A stretch of DNA of 64,000 nt from an uncultured Lachnospiraceae bacterium. Its GTDB lineage: Bacteria; Bacillota; Clostridia; Lachnospirales; Lachnospiraceae. This document shows, in pieces, positions 42,420-51,972 of the stretch. The notes below the pieces were generated by a model, which saw only the letters and a program-made list of their open reading frames with translations, ran no database searches and had not been told where the DNA came from. Location: contig CAMNTM010000002.1 of assembly GCA_946558465.1 (NCBI GenBank), forward strand, positions 62,001 to 126,000. The letters run 5' to 3'. A program made the translations under genes and the position numbers. The number at the start of each line of letters is the position of its first letter. Positions within the stretch are counted from its first letter, which is position 1.

Positions 42420-43661
42420 TTATTCTGCAAGGAGTTTCTTAGCAAGCTCTGTCATGATAACGGATGCTTTAGCAAAATCGCTGTACTTTGTAAACTCTAC
42501 CGGACAGTGGCTTCTGCCTTCTTTGCTCGGCACAAAAAGCATCACTGTCGGAATTACCTGTCCAATCTCAAGTGCATCATGTCCTGCACCGCTTGGGAGC
42601 TTCTTATAGCTGTAGCCTCTAGCCTTACAGCTTTCTTCCATTGTGTCAAGCATCTCCTTTGACAGCCATACCGGCGTGATTACAAGCTTTGTATCAATTT
42701 CATAGCTTCCGCCCATCTCCGCAACCTCTCTGTCAAGAGCCGCACGGATTCTGTTTGCAATGTCATTGATATTATCATTATTCTTGGAGCGGATATCCAC
42801 AGTAAATTCCACCTTTTCTGCAACGATATTCATTCCGCCTGGTGTCGTGCGGATAAATCCTGTCGTAGCAACGGTTCCGTCAGCCTTTTCACGAGCCCAG
42901 TCCGGGATTTTGGAGATTACCTTTGCTGCCGCGTCTACCGCGTCCATACGCATATCCATCGGAGTAGTCCCTGCATGGTCTGCTCTTCCATGAACGGTTA
43001 CCATATAACGCTGAATACCAACGATACAGTCTACCAGGCCGAGCTCAATATTCTCTGCATCCAGTACAGGTCCCTGCTCGATATGTAACTCAAGGAATCT
43101 GCCTATTTTTGACACATCCCACTTCGCATCCTCGATTTTCTCCGGGTCAAGTCCGTATTCCTTCATTGCATCATAGATCGTGACACCATTCGTGTCTGCA
43201 AAATTTTTACAGTACTCCACATCTCTGTTCCCAAGCATTGCTCCTGAGCCGAAGTATCCTGTTCCAAAACGCATGCCTTCCTCATCACAAAAGCCCACTG
43301 CAACAAAATCTCTCTTCGGTGTAACTCCCTCTTCCTTTAACTGTCTCGCAACCTCAATCGCACATACCGCACCTGCAATACCGTCAAAATCTCCGCCGTT
43401 CACTACTGAGTCAAAGTGAGATCCCATCATAACACACGGAGCCTCCGGGTCTGTTCCCTTCATAACTCCGATTACATTTCCTGCTGCGTCCTCTCTTACC
43501 TCAAGGCCGGCCTCTTCCATAATCTTTTTCAAATAATTTACAGCACCTCTCGCCTCCGGTGTAAATGGAAGTCTCGTACAGCCGTCTCCCGGCGTCGCCG
43601 TAAACTGCTTCAAGCATTCTAAATCCTTCGCTATTCTTCCTGTGATTTCCTCAATAGCCAT
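42420..43661 (-). CDS. allC: Allantoate amidohydrolase (AllC), M20 family
   Basis: A binuclear metallo-amidohydrolase converting allantoate to ureidoglycine, CO2 and ammonia. The 413 residues carry the M20 metal motifs: GSHFDSVVNGGDFDG (His82, Asp93), CDEEGMRFG (Glu127/128), ELHIEQGP, and HDALEIG near the C terminus. Sequence alone cannot separate it from N-carbamoyl-L-amino-acid hydrolases; the surrounding allB, allE and allD decide. It sits between a small membrane protein and the regulator on one run. Confidence 0.88.
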   Translation of the reverse strand: MAIEEITGRIAKDLECLKQFTATPGDGCTRLPFTPEARGAVNYLKKIMEEAGLEVREDAAGNVIGVMKGTDPEAPCVMMGSHFDSVVNGGDFDGIAGAVCAIEVARQLKEEGVTPKRDFVAVGFCDEEGMRFGTGYFGSGAMLGNRDVEYCKNFADTNGVTIYDAMKEYGLDPEKIEDAKWDVSKIGRFLELHIEQGPVLDAENIELGLVDCIVGIQRYMVTVHGRADHAGTTPMDMRMDAVDAAAKVISKIPDWAREKADGTVATTGFIRTTPGGMNIVAEKVEFTVDIRSKNNDNINDIANRIRAALDREVAEMGGSYEIDTKLVITPVWLSKEMLDTMEESCKARGYSYKKLPSGAGHDALEIGQVIPTVMLFVPSKEGRSHCPVEFTKYSDFAKASVIMTELAKKLLAE

Positions 43662-43683
43662 AACCTTTTTCTTCCCCTTTCTG

Positions 43684-43881
43684 CTATTTCTTTGGTTTTA
43701 GTATAAACGTTTTTACCGGCGAATACAACATTGCAGCCACCATAATTACAAATCCAATCAGGCAAAGAGTATCATTTACTGTACCAAGTCCTGCCAAAAT
43801 AATAAAAAACGCTGCCATAATTACGATAAATGCAATGGTAAGTCCGCCCTCCTTTGTCTTAAAAAAGCTTTTCCTTTCCAT
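43684..43881 (-). CDS. Small two-helix membrane protein in the ureide operon
   Basis: A 65-residue protein with two membrane helices (about 14-34 and 37-52) and a basic C terminus. AGGAGGG precedes it. No family is recognised. It lies 33 bases after the LldP-type permease and 22 bases before allC, so it may be an accessory part of that transporter. Confidence 0.6.
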   Translation of the reverse strand: MERKSFFKTKEGGLTIAFIVIMAAFFIILAGLGTVNDTLCLIGFVIMVAAMLYSPVKTFILKPKK

Positions 43882-43914
43882 AAATTATCAGACCCTCCTG
43901 TCTCCGACCACGGA

Positions 43915-45528
43915 CTAAACTGCCACCAGCACGTAAAGAATCGCGCCGATTACAATAGTTGTCGGTACTGTAAGTGCAATAATTCTCTTAAGAACTTCAC
44001 CCTCTTTTCCAAGAATACTTGCCGTAGTGGTTCCCAAAATAATTTTGCTCGGACTTACCGCACTTCCAATCGCTCCGCCTGCAGACTGAGCTCCCAGTAT
44101 TGCCGCGGAATTCACTTCCAAAAGATTTGCTGTCGTCACCTGGAATCCACCGAACAGAATATTAGAGCTCATGTTGCTTCCTGTCATAAACGTTCCAAGA
44201 AGCCCTACAAATGGTGCAAGTATTACATATATCCTGCCGAGAACCTTTGCAATTCCATTTGCCAGTACTACTGTCTGGCCAGTTCCATCCATAATCTTGG
44301 ACATGATGACAAGTCCTATAACTGCAATGCCTGACGGCATTGTCATGGATACCGATTTTACAAATATCCGCTTCACACCGCCGTCTTTAATCCAACCGTG
44401 GTTTTTATAATACAAAAGTCCGATAATTGCTGATATAAACAAGAACATACTTGCATGCGTAAACGGTGTAAACGGTGAAAAACTCTCTACAGCCGCATTC
44501 ACATAACCATATCCCGTTGAAGTCTCCGGGAATGATAAACCAAAAGATATCTGTCCAAGCAATGAATTTACCGGCTTAACCAAAAGAACAATCAGGGTAA
44601 GAGCAGAAAGCAGAAAATACGGTACAAATGCCTGCACAAGACTCATATCCTCCGGAGCCTCGCTGCCGGCCGCCTGTCCTCCAAATTCACGATTCATAAT
44701 CGGACTGTCTTCAATATTCCATTCCTGATTGTACATCTTTGTTCTGCCTAGAAGCAGAATAACAATCAAGGAAATACATGCCGGTACAAAACAGCAGATC
44801 GTTGTATTTACCTGGCTTAGAAGAAGCTCTCCGCCGCCCTGGATGACCGCCATAAGAGCTACTGCAGGCAGCCCTTTCTTAAGTGCTCTTCCTTTTCCAT
44901 AAAACCAGCAGGTTGCAAATCCCCCGATTGCATTCCAAAACCAGATAAACGCTGTTGTCCAGAGTGCTGTTACAAGGTATTCTTTACTGCCTGCCGAAAG
45001 TCCGGCCGACATAGCCAGCGAATCCCATGCTGCCCCCAGCGTTCCGAAGGTATTACCCCATGCCTGGCCGAGAAGTGGAATAATAACCGCCCACAGCGGC
45101 TTTACACCGATACCGATAAGAAGCGGCGCACCTACAGCAACCGGAACTCCGAAGCCGGTAATTCCCTGCAGAAAGCTTTCAAATATCCAGCCCATCGCAA
45201 GTACAAGAAGAAGCTCATTCGGCAGAAGCTTTCTCATGCCATTGCGAATTACGAGAAATGCTTTTGCCTCGTCGCCCACCTGATACATCAGGATTGCAGT
45301 CCAGACTATAATCAAAATAATCAGTGCATTCCAGACTCCTTTAGCGCTCTCCGCAGCAACCAGCCGGATATCCGCCTTAAAAAAAACAAGTCCTGTGACA
45401 ATTGTAATCAAAAGACCAATCGGCGCTGCTTCCGTAGCTCCCCAGTTAAACTTTATCATTAATATTAATAGTACAATAATGGGCAGGAATGCCATTACCC
45501 ACATAAACAGATTTATTGGTATATTCAT
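43915..45528 (-). CDS. LldP-family (lactate permease-type) carboxylate transporter
   Basis: The 537-residue, about 13-helix protein has LldP landmarks: the SFLQGITGFGVPVAVGAPLL stretch (in part), GQAWGNTFGTLGAAWDSL, MTGSNMSSNILFGGFQ, and a C-terminal SAGGAIGSAVSPSKI. The family moves L-lactate, D-lactate and glycolate with protons. Placed inside the ureide run, it may move a pathway acid instead; oxamate, the expected end product, is a close analogue of pyruvate and lactate. That role is inference from context. Confidence 0.85.
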   Translation of the reverse strand: MNIPINLFMWVMAFLPIIVLLILMIKFNWGATEAAPIGLLITIVTGLVFFKADIRLVAAESAKGVWNALIILIIVWTAILMYQVGDEAKAFLVIRNGMRKLLPNELLLVLAMGWIFESFLQGITGFGVPVAVGAPLLIGIGVKPLWAVIIPLLGQAWGNTFGTLGAAWDSLAMSAGLSAGSKEYLVTALWTTAFIWFWNAIGGFATCWFYGKGRALKKGLPAVALMAVIQGGGELLLSQVNTTICCFVPACISLIVILLLGRTKMYNQEWNIEDSPIMNREFGGQAAGSEAPEDMSLVQAFVPYFLLSALTLIVLLVKPVNSLLGQISFGLSFPETSTGYGYVNAAVESFSPFTPFTHASMFLFISAIIGLLYYKNHGWIKDGGVKRIFVKSVSMTMPSGIAVIGLVIMSKIMDGTGQTVVLANGIAKVLGRIYVILAPFVGLLGTFMTGSNMSSNILFGGFQVTTANLLEVNSAAILGAQSAGGAIGSAVSPSKIILGTTTASILGKEGEVLKRIIALTVPTTIVIGAILYVLVAV

Positions 45529-45768
45529 GTTCTATCTCCTAAATTACTCATATGTTAAAATTTTACGTAACAAACTACATTTCTGCAGGGACTGCATTCC
45601 GGGACTTGCTTTTCCCAGAAAAACCGGGCAAAGCCGCGGCAAAAAGCACCCTCATGTCTGCATAGAGAAAAGGTAAGCCCCGAAACACCTGCCTGCTGAA
45701 ATCATATAATTACATGAAATACTTTGTTTTAGCCTTTCCGGTAAGTTTATGCCGGGCCGGCTGCATAA
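45529..45768. other. Intergenic region with GC-rich island in the ureide run
   Basis: This 240-base gap separates carbamate kinase from the LldP-type gene. Its middle (about 45590-45700) is GC-rich compared with other gaps and can form several short hairpins (CCGGGAC/GTCCCGG-like arms, GCAGGGACTGC). No open frame or clear promoter is seen. It may be a processing site, a repeat element or a remnant. Confidence 0.4.
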
Positions 45769-46707
45769 CTATGAGTGTATTATGGTTCCGGTTTCTCCGG
45801 CGATTCCTGCTGCAGCTTTGTCGAGCAGGGTGATAAGGGCATGTCTGCCTTCGCCGGACTCTGCGAAACGGATGGCTGCCTCTACTTTTGGAAGCATGGA
45901 GCCTTTGGCAAACTGCTCCTCCTCAATATAAGCTTTTGCCTGCTCTACTGTAAGATCGGAGAGCCATTCCTGATTTTCTCTGCCCCAGTTGATGGCAACC
46001 TTTTCTACGGCAGTAAGGATAATTAAGTGATCTGCTCCAAGCTGAGCTGCAAGAAGGCTGCTGGCATTATCCTTGTCAATAACAGCATTTACACCTACGA
46101 GCCTTCCTTCATCATCGCTTACTACCGGGATTCCGCCGCCGCCGCAGGTGATTACGATATGTCCTGCACCTACCAGTGTCTTGATGGTCTCAAGCTCGCG
46201 GATTCTTTTCGGCATCGGAGATGCCACTACGATACGGTAGCCCCTTCCTGCGTCTTCCATACAGTGAATGCCATTTTTCTCGTTTTCTTCTGCCTCTTCT
46301 TTTGTCATAAATCTTCCGATGGGCTTTGTCGGATTTTCGAAAGCCGGGTCGTTTTTATCCACCTCTACCTGTGACAAAATGGTGGATACTTTTCCGTCAA
46401 TATTGCGGCTTAACAGCTCATATTTAATCGCGTTCTGCAGGTCAATACCTATGTATCCCTGACTCATGGCAACGCTGGTCGGAAGCGGAACCTGTTTGTA
46501 GTTCTGCTGCATAACAATCAGATTGTCCATCGCATTCTGAATCATACCTACCTGCGGGCCGTTTCCATGTGTGATGATAATGTCAAGTCCCTGTTCTGCA
46601 AGGTCTACGATCACCTTCGCAGTCTTTGCAACTGCTTCTTTCTGCTCCTCAATATCCTTGCCCAGGGCGTTTCCGCCCAGAGCAATGACAACCTTTTTCT
46701 TTTCCAT
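45769..46707 (-). CDS. arcC: Catabolic carbamate kinase (ArcC/AllK type)
   Basis: The enzyme makes ATP from carbamoyl phosphate and ADP, releasing CO2 and ammonia. The 312 residues show VVIALGGNALGK at the start, THGNGPQVG, LTAVEKVAINWG and GSMLPKVEAAIRFAE. The ATG at 46707 has AGGAGA upstream. It follows the AllF-AllG fusion (overlapping it only through the binding site), as expected if oxamate carbamoyltransferase supplies its substrate. E. coli uses a similar kinase (AllK) in this pathway. Confidence 0.92.
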   Translation of the reverse strand: MEKKKVVIALGGNALGKDIEEQKEAVAKTAKVIVDLAEQGLDIIITHGNGPQVGMIQNAMDNLIVMQQNYKQVPLPTSVAMSQGYIGIDLQNAIKYELLSRNIDGKVSTILSQVEVDKNDPAFENPTKPIGRFMTKEEAEENEKNGIHCMEDAGRGYRIVVASPMPKRIRELETIKTLVGAGHIVITCGGGGIPVVSDDEGRLVGVNAVIDKDNASSLLAAQLGADHLIILTAVEKVAINWGRENQEWLSDLTVEQAKAYIEEEQFAKGSMLPKVEAAIRFAESGEGRHALITLLDKAAAGIAGETGTIIHS

Positions 46708-46729
46708 AAGATAATCTCCTATTTCTGCT

Positions 46730-49700
46730 TTAAGCTTCAAAGCCAAGCTTTTTAGCATAAGCCTTTACAGCCTTCTCAAAACACTCGATCGGCGGATGAA
46801 CCGTACCTGCGCCAATCTGGCCTCTTCCGGCTACCTTATTTGCAATACCGGTATTAATAACCGGTGTAATTCCCTTTTCAACAACAAGTCTTGCGTCGAT
46901 ACCAAGACAGATTCCCTGGAAATTCCATGTCGGAACTGTAAAGTTTGGATTTCTGTCGATACAGATCTCTGTCATTTCATTACTGGTGCGCAATGCATCC
47001 TCATAACCGCCTGCACCTACAAATCTTGTAACGGCAGGAGCTGCGATCATAGCCATACCGCCTACACCAAAGGTCTCCGTAATCGCGCTGTCTCCCATAT
47101 CCGGACACGCATCTTCGGCATCATAGCCCGTAAAATAAAGTCCCTGCGGAGTATTTACCGGACCTGTGAACCACTCATCGCCCATACCTGCAATACGGAT
47201 ACCAAATTCGTAACCGTTGCGGCACATAGCGGTAACGATCGTTCCGTCTGTTCCCTTTCTTGCATCGTCCATAACAGCCTTTCCTGTGGCCATCATGATA
47301 TTCAGGAAGAACTGGTCTGTGTCGGCTAAGAACTTGATTACATCATAGCGGTCCTTTTCATCCATATCCATCGCTGTAATAATCGGAGCAACCTCTTTTA
47401 AAAATGCAAGTGATGCAGCGATATTTCTCTGATGGAACTCATCACCCATAGCAACTGCTTTGGCAATCAGCGGATTAATGGCAAGACCGTTCTCCATAGA
47501 GCGAAGCGCTTTTCCAAGTGTCGGGCCCAGCACGTCTCTCATCCAGCGGAGCCTGTTTACCACCTCTTCATCATATGCACCGAAACGAAGAACCTTTCCG
47601 ATACCTTCATTCATTGTACAGTATGCTTTATTTCCGCCGGTCTCATTTTCCACTACAAACACTGCCATATTCGGAGAGGTGATACCGCCCATCGGTCCTA
47701 CTGCATTGCAGTGATGACACGGAATGAATTTGATCTCTCCGCCCTCCAGCATCTTTCTTGCTTCTTCCTCTGTAGCAGCCCACTCCTCAAACATAACTGC
47801 ACCGACACATGAGCCCTGCATCGGATCCGGCATGTTCTCATATGCTACCGGAGGACCTGCGTGAAGAATCACCTTTCCGCCGTTTTCCGCAAATTCCGGA
47901 ATAACCTCCTTTGCACGGACATTATCCTTAAGTACCGGCTGGCTTGCAACAACCTTTTCGATTACCTCTCGGTTCATCTCAACAATTCCATCGTAATTTC
48001 TCAAGAAATTCAGTGTCTTTATAAGCTCTACATTTCCTCCTGCCGGCGGCATCCAATCATACTGTACCACCTCGCAGCCAAACTGCTCTACAACCTCTGC
48101 AAAGCTCTTAAGCCCTACATTGATGATACGCGGTTTCTCAGAAAGAAGCTCACGAAGCTTGTCGGAAGGAGCAGCCTTTGCTGCTTCTACTACCTTCTTC
48201 GGGCGGATTTCTTTTACAGGCTCTGCAAAATCTCTTCCGATCGCACGGATTGCAGTACGGCATGCAAGCTTGTTGTTCTCGCATACGATTACGCCTGCTT
48301 CTTTTAATTTATTTACTGCATCGTCATATCCCTGGTAATCTCTTCTTGTTCCGCATACAGTTGCGATGAAAAATACTTTTCTTCCTGCTGCGTCTGCCTT
48401 TTCCTTAAGCTCCTTGATGGTCGGAAGCAGCGAGCCTGCCATATCTGCATGAGAACCATAGCCAAGCATAATATCAAGAAGAACAACACCGGTAGACTCG
48501 TCATCTACTGCCTCCTGCATACACTCAATACGTTTCGCCGGATCAATCATCGGATGGGGTTTCCCCTGCGTATAAGCATCGTCTCCCAGATCGACAACTA
48601 CGTTGCCGTCCAGCTGAAGCATATAGCCTTCAATATCCTCCGGCGGCACCTTGCAGTCCATAGCATCTTTGATCAGCATTGCTGCCTCATTTGCCAGGGT
48701 TCCGCCTGAATAGTATGCTTTGATCGTTTTCTTGTCCTCTGCCTTATAGAATGCAGACTCGTCCACATCAACCTCTGCCTCTGCAATCTCCTGGCCTCTT
48801 ACAAGACCTACTGCCAGACGTGCTGCCTCGTCCAATGTGTATGCATGGTAGAAATTCTCCTCATGGTATTGCGGCTTCTCGCCCACAAATAACGTAACAA
48901 CCGGTTTGCTGAAATCTGAAAGCCTGTCGGAAATCATGTCTCTTACTTCCTTTGCCGGCGGCTTGGACACGATAACCAGTACCTTCACTGCCTCGTCATC
49001 CTCCATAGCATCAATCATATCCATCATAGTAATTCCGCCGATTTTTGCGTTCAGATCACGTCCACCGATACCAATGGCATTTGTAACACCCTCACCCAGT
49101 CTGTCAATGATCGTTGTAAGTTCCTGAATACCTGTTCCGGAAGCACCAATGATCCCGATAGATCCCGGCGCAACATTATTTGTAAATGCAACCGGTACGC
49201 TCTGGATAATACCGGTTCCGCAGTCCGGTCCCATAACTGCAAGTCCCTTAGAATGAGCCTTCTCTTTTAATGCCTTCTCATCCTCGATGGTTACGTTATC
49301 ACTAAACATAAATACATTTAAACCTTCATCCAGTGCACGGTCAGCCTCAAGTGCAGCATATGCTCCGGGAATTGAAATCACCGCCAGGTTTGCCTCCGGC
49401 ATCTTTGCAAGAGCCTTATCCCAGGATTTTACACTCTCCGTACCCTTCTTTCCTTCGCTTGCAGCAGACTGCTTCTTTAAAAATGCTTCCACCTGCTCCA
49501 TAATAGTATCCAGCAGACCTTCATCATCAATGTCTGCAACAACTACCATGTCGTTTGCGCTTGCATTCATAAGCTCCTCTGTGTCAAGGCCGCTCTGCTT
49601 AAAGATATCCTTATTTGCAGGTGTCGCCATCATAATAGACACCTTTTTAACGCCCTCAATCGTAGATATCTCATTTGTAAGAAGCATGAGAACTACGGAA

Positions 49701-49738
49701 TCCTGATAACTTCCTTTTTTAACAACTGTTTTTAACAT
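46730..49738 (-). CDS. fdrA: AllF-AllG fusion (FdrA-YlbE), oxamate carbamoyltransferase
   Basis: The 1002-residue protein joins two subunits that are separate in E. coli. Residues 1-510 match FdrA/AllF, a succinyl-CoA-synthetase-like protein (VMGPDCGTGI at 168-177, IIGASGTGIQEL at 196-207, GGRDLNAKIGG, a second Rossmann half with MLGYGSHADMAGSLLPTI). Residues 510-535 are a charged linker. Residues 536-1002 are DUF1116/YlbE/AllG (VGLKSFAEVV, DWMPPAGGN, FIPCHHCNAVGPMGGITSPNM in part, TWNFQGICLGID). With AllH the E. coli proteins have been reported to convert oxalurate and phosphate to oxamate and carbamoyl phosphate. allD is 14 bases upstream and carbamate kinase follows. Confidence 0.9.
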   Translation of the reverse strand: MLKTVVKKGSYQDSVVLMLLTNEISTIEGVKKVSIMMATPANKDIFKQSGLDTEELMNASANDMVVVADIDDEGLLDTIMEQVEAFLKKQSAASEGKKGTESVKSWDKALAKMPEANLAVISIPGAYAALEADRALDEGLNVFMFSDNVTIEDEKALKEKAHSKGLAVMGPDCGTGIIQSVPVAFTNNVAPGSIGIIGASGTGIQELTTIIDRLGEGVTNAIGIGGRDLNAKIGGITMMDMIDAMEDDEAVKVLVIVSKPPAKEVRDMISDRLSDFSKPVVTLFVGEKPQYHEENFYHAYTLDEAARLAVGLVRGQEIAEAEVDVDESAFYKAEDKKTIKAYYSGGTLANEAAMLIKDAMDCKVPPEDIEGYMLQLDGNVVVDLGDDAYTQGKPHPMIDPAKRIECMQEAVDDESTGVVLLDIMLGYGSHADMAGSLLPTIKELKEKADAAGRKVFFIATVCGTRRDYQGYDDAVNKLKEAGVIVCENNKLACRTAIRAIGRDFAEPVKEIRPKKVVEAAKAAPSDKLRELLSEKPRIINVGLKSFAEVVEQFGCEVVQYDWMPPAGGNVELIKTLNFLRNYDGIVEMNREVIEKVVASQPVLKDNVRAKEVIPEFAENGGKVILHAGPPVAYENMPDPMQGSCVGAVMFEEWAATEEEARKMLEGGEIKFIPCHHCNAVGPMGGITSPNMAVFVVENETGGNKAYCTMNEGIGKVLRFGAYDEEVVNRLRWMRDVLGPTLGKALRSMENGLAINPLIAKAVAMGDEFHQRNIAASLAFLKEVAPIITAMDMDEKDRYDVIKFLADTDQFFLNIMMATGKAVMDDARKGTDGTIVTAMCRNGYEFGIRIAGMGDEWFTGPVNTPQGLYFTGYDAEDACPDMGDSAITETFGVGGMAMIAAPAVTRFVGAGGYEDALRTSNEMTEICIDRNPNFTVPTWNFQGICLGIDARLVVEKGITPVINTGIANKVAGRGQIGAGTVHPPIECFEKAVKAYAKKLGFEA

Positions 49739-49752
49739 CTCTTTTTCCTTTC

Positions 49753-50805
49753 CTAATCCGCAAATCTGTTTTTGTGGTCATATCGATTAAAGTGAACGGC
49801 GTCGCCCTTCAAATATTCAACCAGCTCGTCAACTACTTCAATTCCGCCTGATGCATAGGCCTTATCTCTTCTCATAACAGCTCTCTCACCTGGATAATAT
49901 ACCTTACCGAAACCTGGAGCCGCCTTCATCTCGCCAAGCTCGTCACAGGTCTGTGACATATTTTTCTTGAACTGCTCTGCACCACAGAATCTCTCCGGAT
50001 CCATAACAATGATCATCTGTCCAAGCTCACGGCCCTTTGAACAGTCATGATACATGGAGCTTACATGCTTGCCGAACGGAACTCCAAGAAGCACGCCTGA
50101 AAATACGTCTACCATCATCATAAGACCGTATCCCTTTGCACCTGCGATAGGTGTAAGTGCATTTACTTTATACGGATCTGTGACAGCCTCGCCATTTTCA
50201 TCTACCGCCCAGTCAGACGGAATCTCTGCTCCCTGAGACCTCTTATCCAGAATCTTGCCCCATGCCTGAACCGTTGTAGCCATATCAAATACCACCATGC
50301 GGTCATCTGCAGTAGGAGCTGCAAAAGAGATTGGATTGGTTCCGTAATACGGCTCTGTTCCGCCGTACGGCACTGCCATTGGGTCTGACTGACAGAAGGT
50401 AATGGCAGCAAGACCCTCCTTTGCACACATCTCTGTATAATATCCGATGGAGCCTGTATGAGAAATATTTGCCATACCGACAACAGCTACTCCGTTTTCT
50501 TTTGCCATTTCGATCGCCTTCTCCGTAGCCTTTGTAGCTACCCAGTAGCCGATACCGTTGTCTCCATCCATGATACCTGAGCATGGACCTGTCTGAGTCC
50601 ATGTGATATTCGGCTCATGCGTAATGCCGCCTTTAGCAATTCTCTCACTGTAGTACTCCACACGTACTGCACCGTGTGAAGCATATCCTCTCTCATGTGA
50701 CCATGTAAGAATCTCTGCGGTCTGCTCGGCATGATCTGCCCTTAATCCTGCCTGCATCATTTTATTTTTCATCAAACCCTTTAATTCATCTCTTGAAAGT
50801 TTCAT
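49753..50805 (-). CDS. allD: Ureidoglycolate dehydrogenase (AllD)
   Basis: An NAD-dependent enzyme of the malate/L-lactate dehydrogenase (Ldh_2) family that oxidises ureidoglycolate to oxalurate. The 350 residues show SHGAVRVEYY with the family histidine (44), GIMDGDNGIGYWVA, NISHTGSIGYY, and GAKGYGLMMMVD. Related enzymes act on malate, sulfolactate and similar acids; its place between allE and the AllF-AllG fusion supports the ureide role. Confidence 0.9.
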   Translation of the reverse strand: MKLSRDELKGLMKNKMMQAGLRADHAEQTAEILTWSHERGYASHGAVRVEYYSERIAKGGITHEPNITWTQTGPCSGIMDGDNGIGYWVATKATEKAIEMAKENGVAVVGMANISHTGSIGYYTEMCAKEGLAAITFCQSDPMAVPYGGTEPYYGTNPISFAAPTADDRMVVFDMATTVQAWGKILDKRSQGAEIPSDWAVDENGEAVTDPYKVNALTPIAGAKGYGLMMMVDVFSGVLLGVPFGKHVSSMYHDCSKGRELGQMIIVMDPERFCGAEQFKKNMSQTCDELGEMKAAPGFGKVYYPGERAVMRRDKAYASGGIEVVDELVEYLKGDAVHFNRYDHKNRFAD

Positions 50806-50857
50806 TATGTCCCCACCATCCTTATTTTATTTTCCGTACCTTCACGGCATTCTCACA

Positions 50858-51652
50858 TTATAATGCAACGTCTCTGTTGCAGTCTTTGGAATAAATATAG
50901 GTCAGAACCTCTTCACGTCCCTCGTCGCCTACGGCATAGCACGCCTGCGGGCAGTATGCATCCATAAATACATAATCACCCTTCTTAAGCGGCACCCACT
51001 CATCATCCAGTCTGTACATTGCTTTTCCGGACAGGAATAACATTCCGTGCTCCTGCACATGTGTCTCAATATAGCCGTGGGAAGCGCCGATATGGAATTT
51101 CAGAATGTGCATGTTCATATCAAATCCAAAATCATCTGTAGGAAGGAAATTCTGGATATAGCAGTTCTCCATCCCCTCGTAGGACAGCCACTCCAGCTCA
51201 CCTGCATTGCCTACGATTGTGTAAGCGCTGTATCCTTCTACCTTTTCATATCTGCGCCTGTATAAATACAGCTTTGCATCCTTGTCACCCTTGTTCTCAA
51301 AAGAAACCGGCTTATCCTCTGGAGAATAAATATATCCTCCCTGTGTAAGCACTGCCTCTTTCTCTGCATTCTTTACGTTGATCTCACCTTCAACTACATA
51401 AAGAAATGTCTCAATTCCGTATCCGCCGATGCCTTCTTTCTTTCCCCCCGCATGCGCTGTTACAAGATAATCTGCAAAGGAAGCGCCCATCGCAGGAGAA
51501 CCAAGAATTGTTACGTCGCAGTTTACGTAGCCTGGAATCGCATTCTTTACAAGTCCGTCCGGCTCAAGAAGCACCCAGTTTTCCTTCTTGATTACGGAAC
51601 GTGTCTGTAATAATTCATCACGATATCCAATTTGATTGTTTAAATAGCTCAT
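50858..51652 (-). CDS. allE: (S)-ureidoglycine aminohydrolase (AllE)
   Basis: A bicupin enzyme that releases ammonia from ureidoglycine to give (S)-ureidoglycolate. The 264 residues include two cupin halves, FLYVVEGEINV ... GGYIYSPEDKPVSFEN and HVQEHGMLFLSGKAMYRLD ... GDYVFMDAYCPQACYA, with metal-binding His and Glu in the second half. It is the first gene of the run allE-allD-allFG-arcC. The promoter and putative operator lie directly upstream. Confidence 0.92.
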   Translation of the reverse strand: MSYLNNQIGYRDELLQTRSVIKKENWVLLEPDGLVKNAIPGYVNCDVTILGSPAMGASFADYLVTAHAGGKKEGIGGYGIETFLYVVEGEINVKNAEKEAVLTQGGYIYSPEDKPVSFENKGDKDAKLYLYRRRYEKVEGYSAYTIVGNAGELEWLSYEGMENCYIQNFLPTDDFGFDMNMHILKFHIGASHGYIETHVQEHGMLFLSGKAMYRLDDEWVPLKKGDYVFMDAYCPQACYAVGDEGREEVLTYIYSKDCNRDVAL

Positions 51653-51705
51653 TGTAAGTTCCTCTCTTTCTTAAGATTGTTAAAAAATGAATTGTTAGGT
51701 TACTG

Positions 51706-51715
51706 TGGTCAACCA
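51706..51715. promoter_or_regulatory. Putative FadR-type operator TGGTCAACCA upstream of allE
   Basis: A perfect 10-base palindrome of the TGGT-N2-ACCA type used by FadR-family regulators lies about 15 bases downstream of the allE -10 box, where a repressor would block transcription. A 9-of-10 match lies in the same position upstream of allB. Confidence 0.6.
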
Positions 51716-51729
51716 GTTTTTATATCTCT

Positions 51730-51758
51730 ATTATGACAACTCCTGTTAAAATTTTCAA
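51730..51758 (-). promoter_or_regulatory. Promoter of the allE run
   Basis: TTGAAA, 17 bases and CATAAT on the minus strand, with the putative operator just downstream. The rest of the 320-base gap is AT-rich and holds the divergent hydrolase promoter. Confidence 0.6.
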
Positions 51759-51828
51759 TTGACATTTTAGACAAATTGAAATACCATATTTTGTCTATTC
51801 TGTAGTAGTATTTAAGATTGATATTATA

Positions 51829-51856
51829 TTGATTCTGCGTGTTTTTGTGATATACT
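51829..51856 (+). promoter_or_regulatory. Promoter of the alpha/beta hydrolase gene
   Basis: TTGATT, 16 bases and TATACT on the plus strand, giving a leader of about 110 bases. No TGGTCAACCA site is seen on this side. Confidence 0.55.
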
Positions 51857-51972
51857 AATACTTATCGAAGGTTCTGCTCCGGTATTTTTCATACGTTAAT
51901 TTTTAAACAATCTATTTTAAATACGCTATTAGCTTTCAACCACATTTTAATCTTTCAGAGAGGAGACCGCTT

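Noticed and set aside
43915..45528. LldP-type gene read simply as a lactate uptake permease
   Set aside because: No lactate dehydrogenase or lutABC-type genes are nearby and it lies within the ureide run, so a plain lactate role is not the best reading, though it remains possible.
51653..51972. Possible riboswitch in the allE-hydrolase gap
   Set aside because: The gap is AT-rich with no aptamer-like conserved core; only promoters and the operator-like site are supported.
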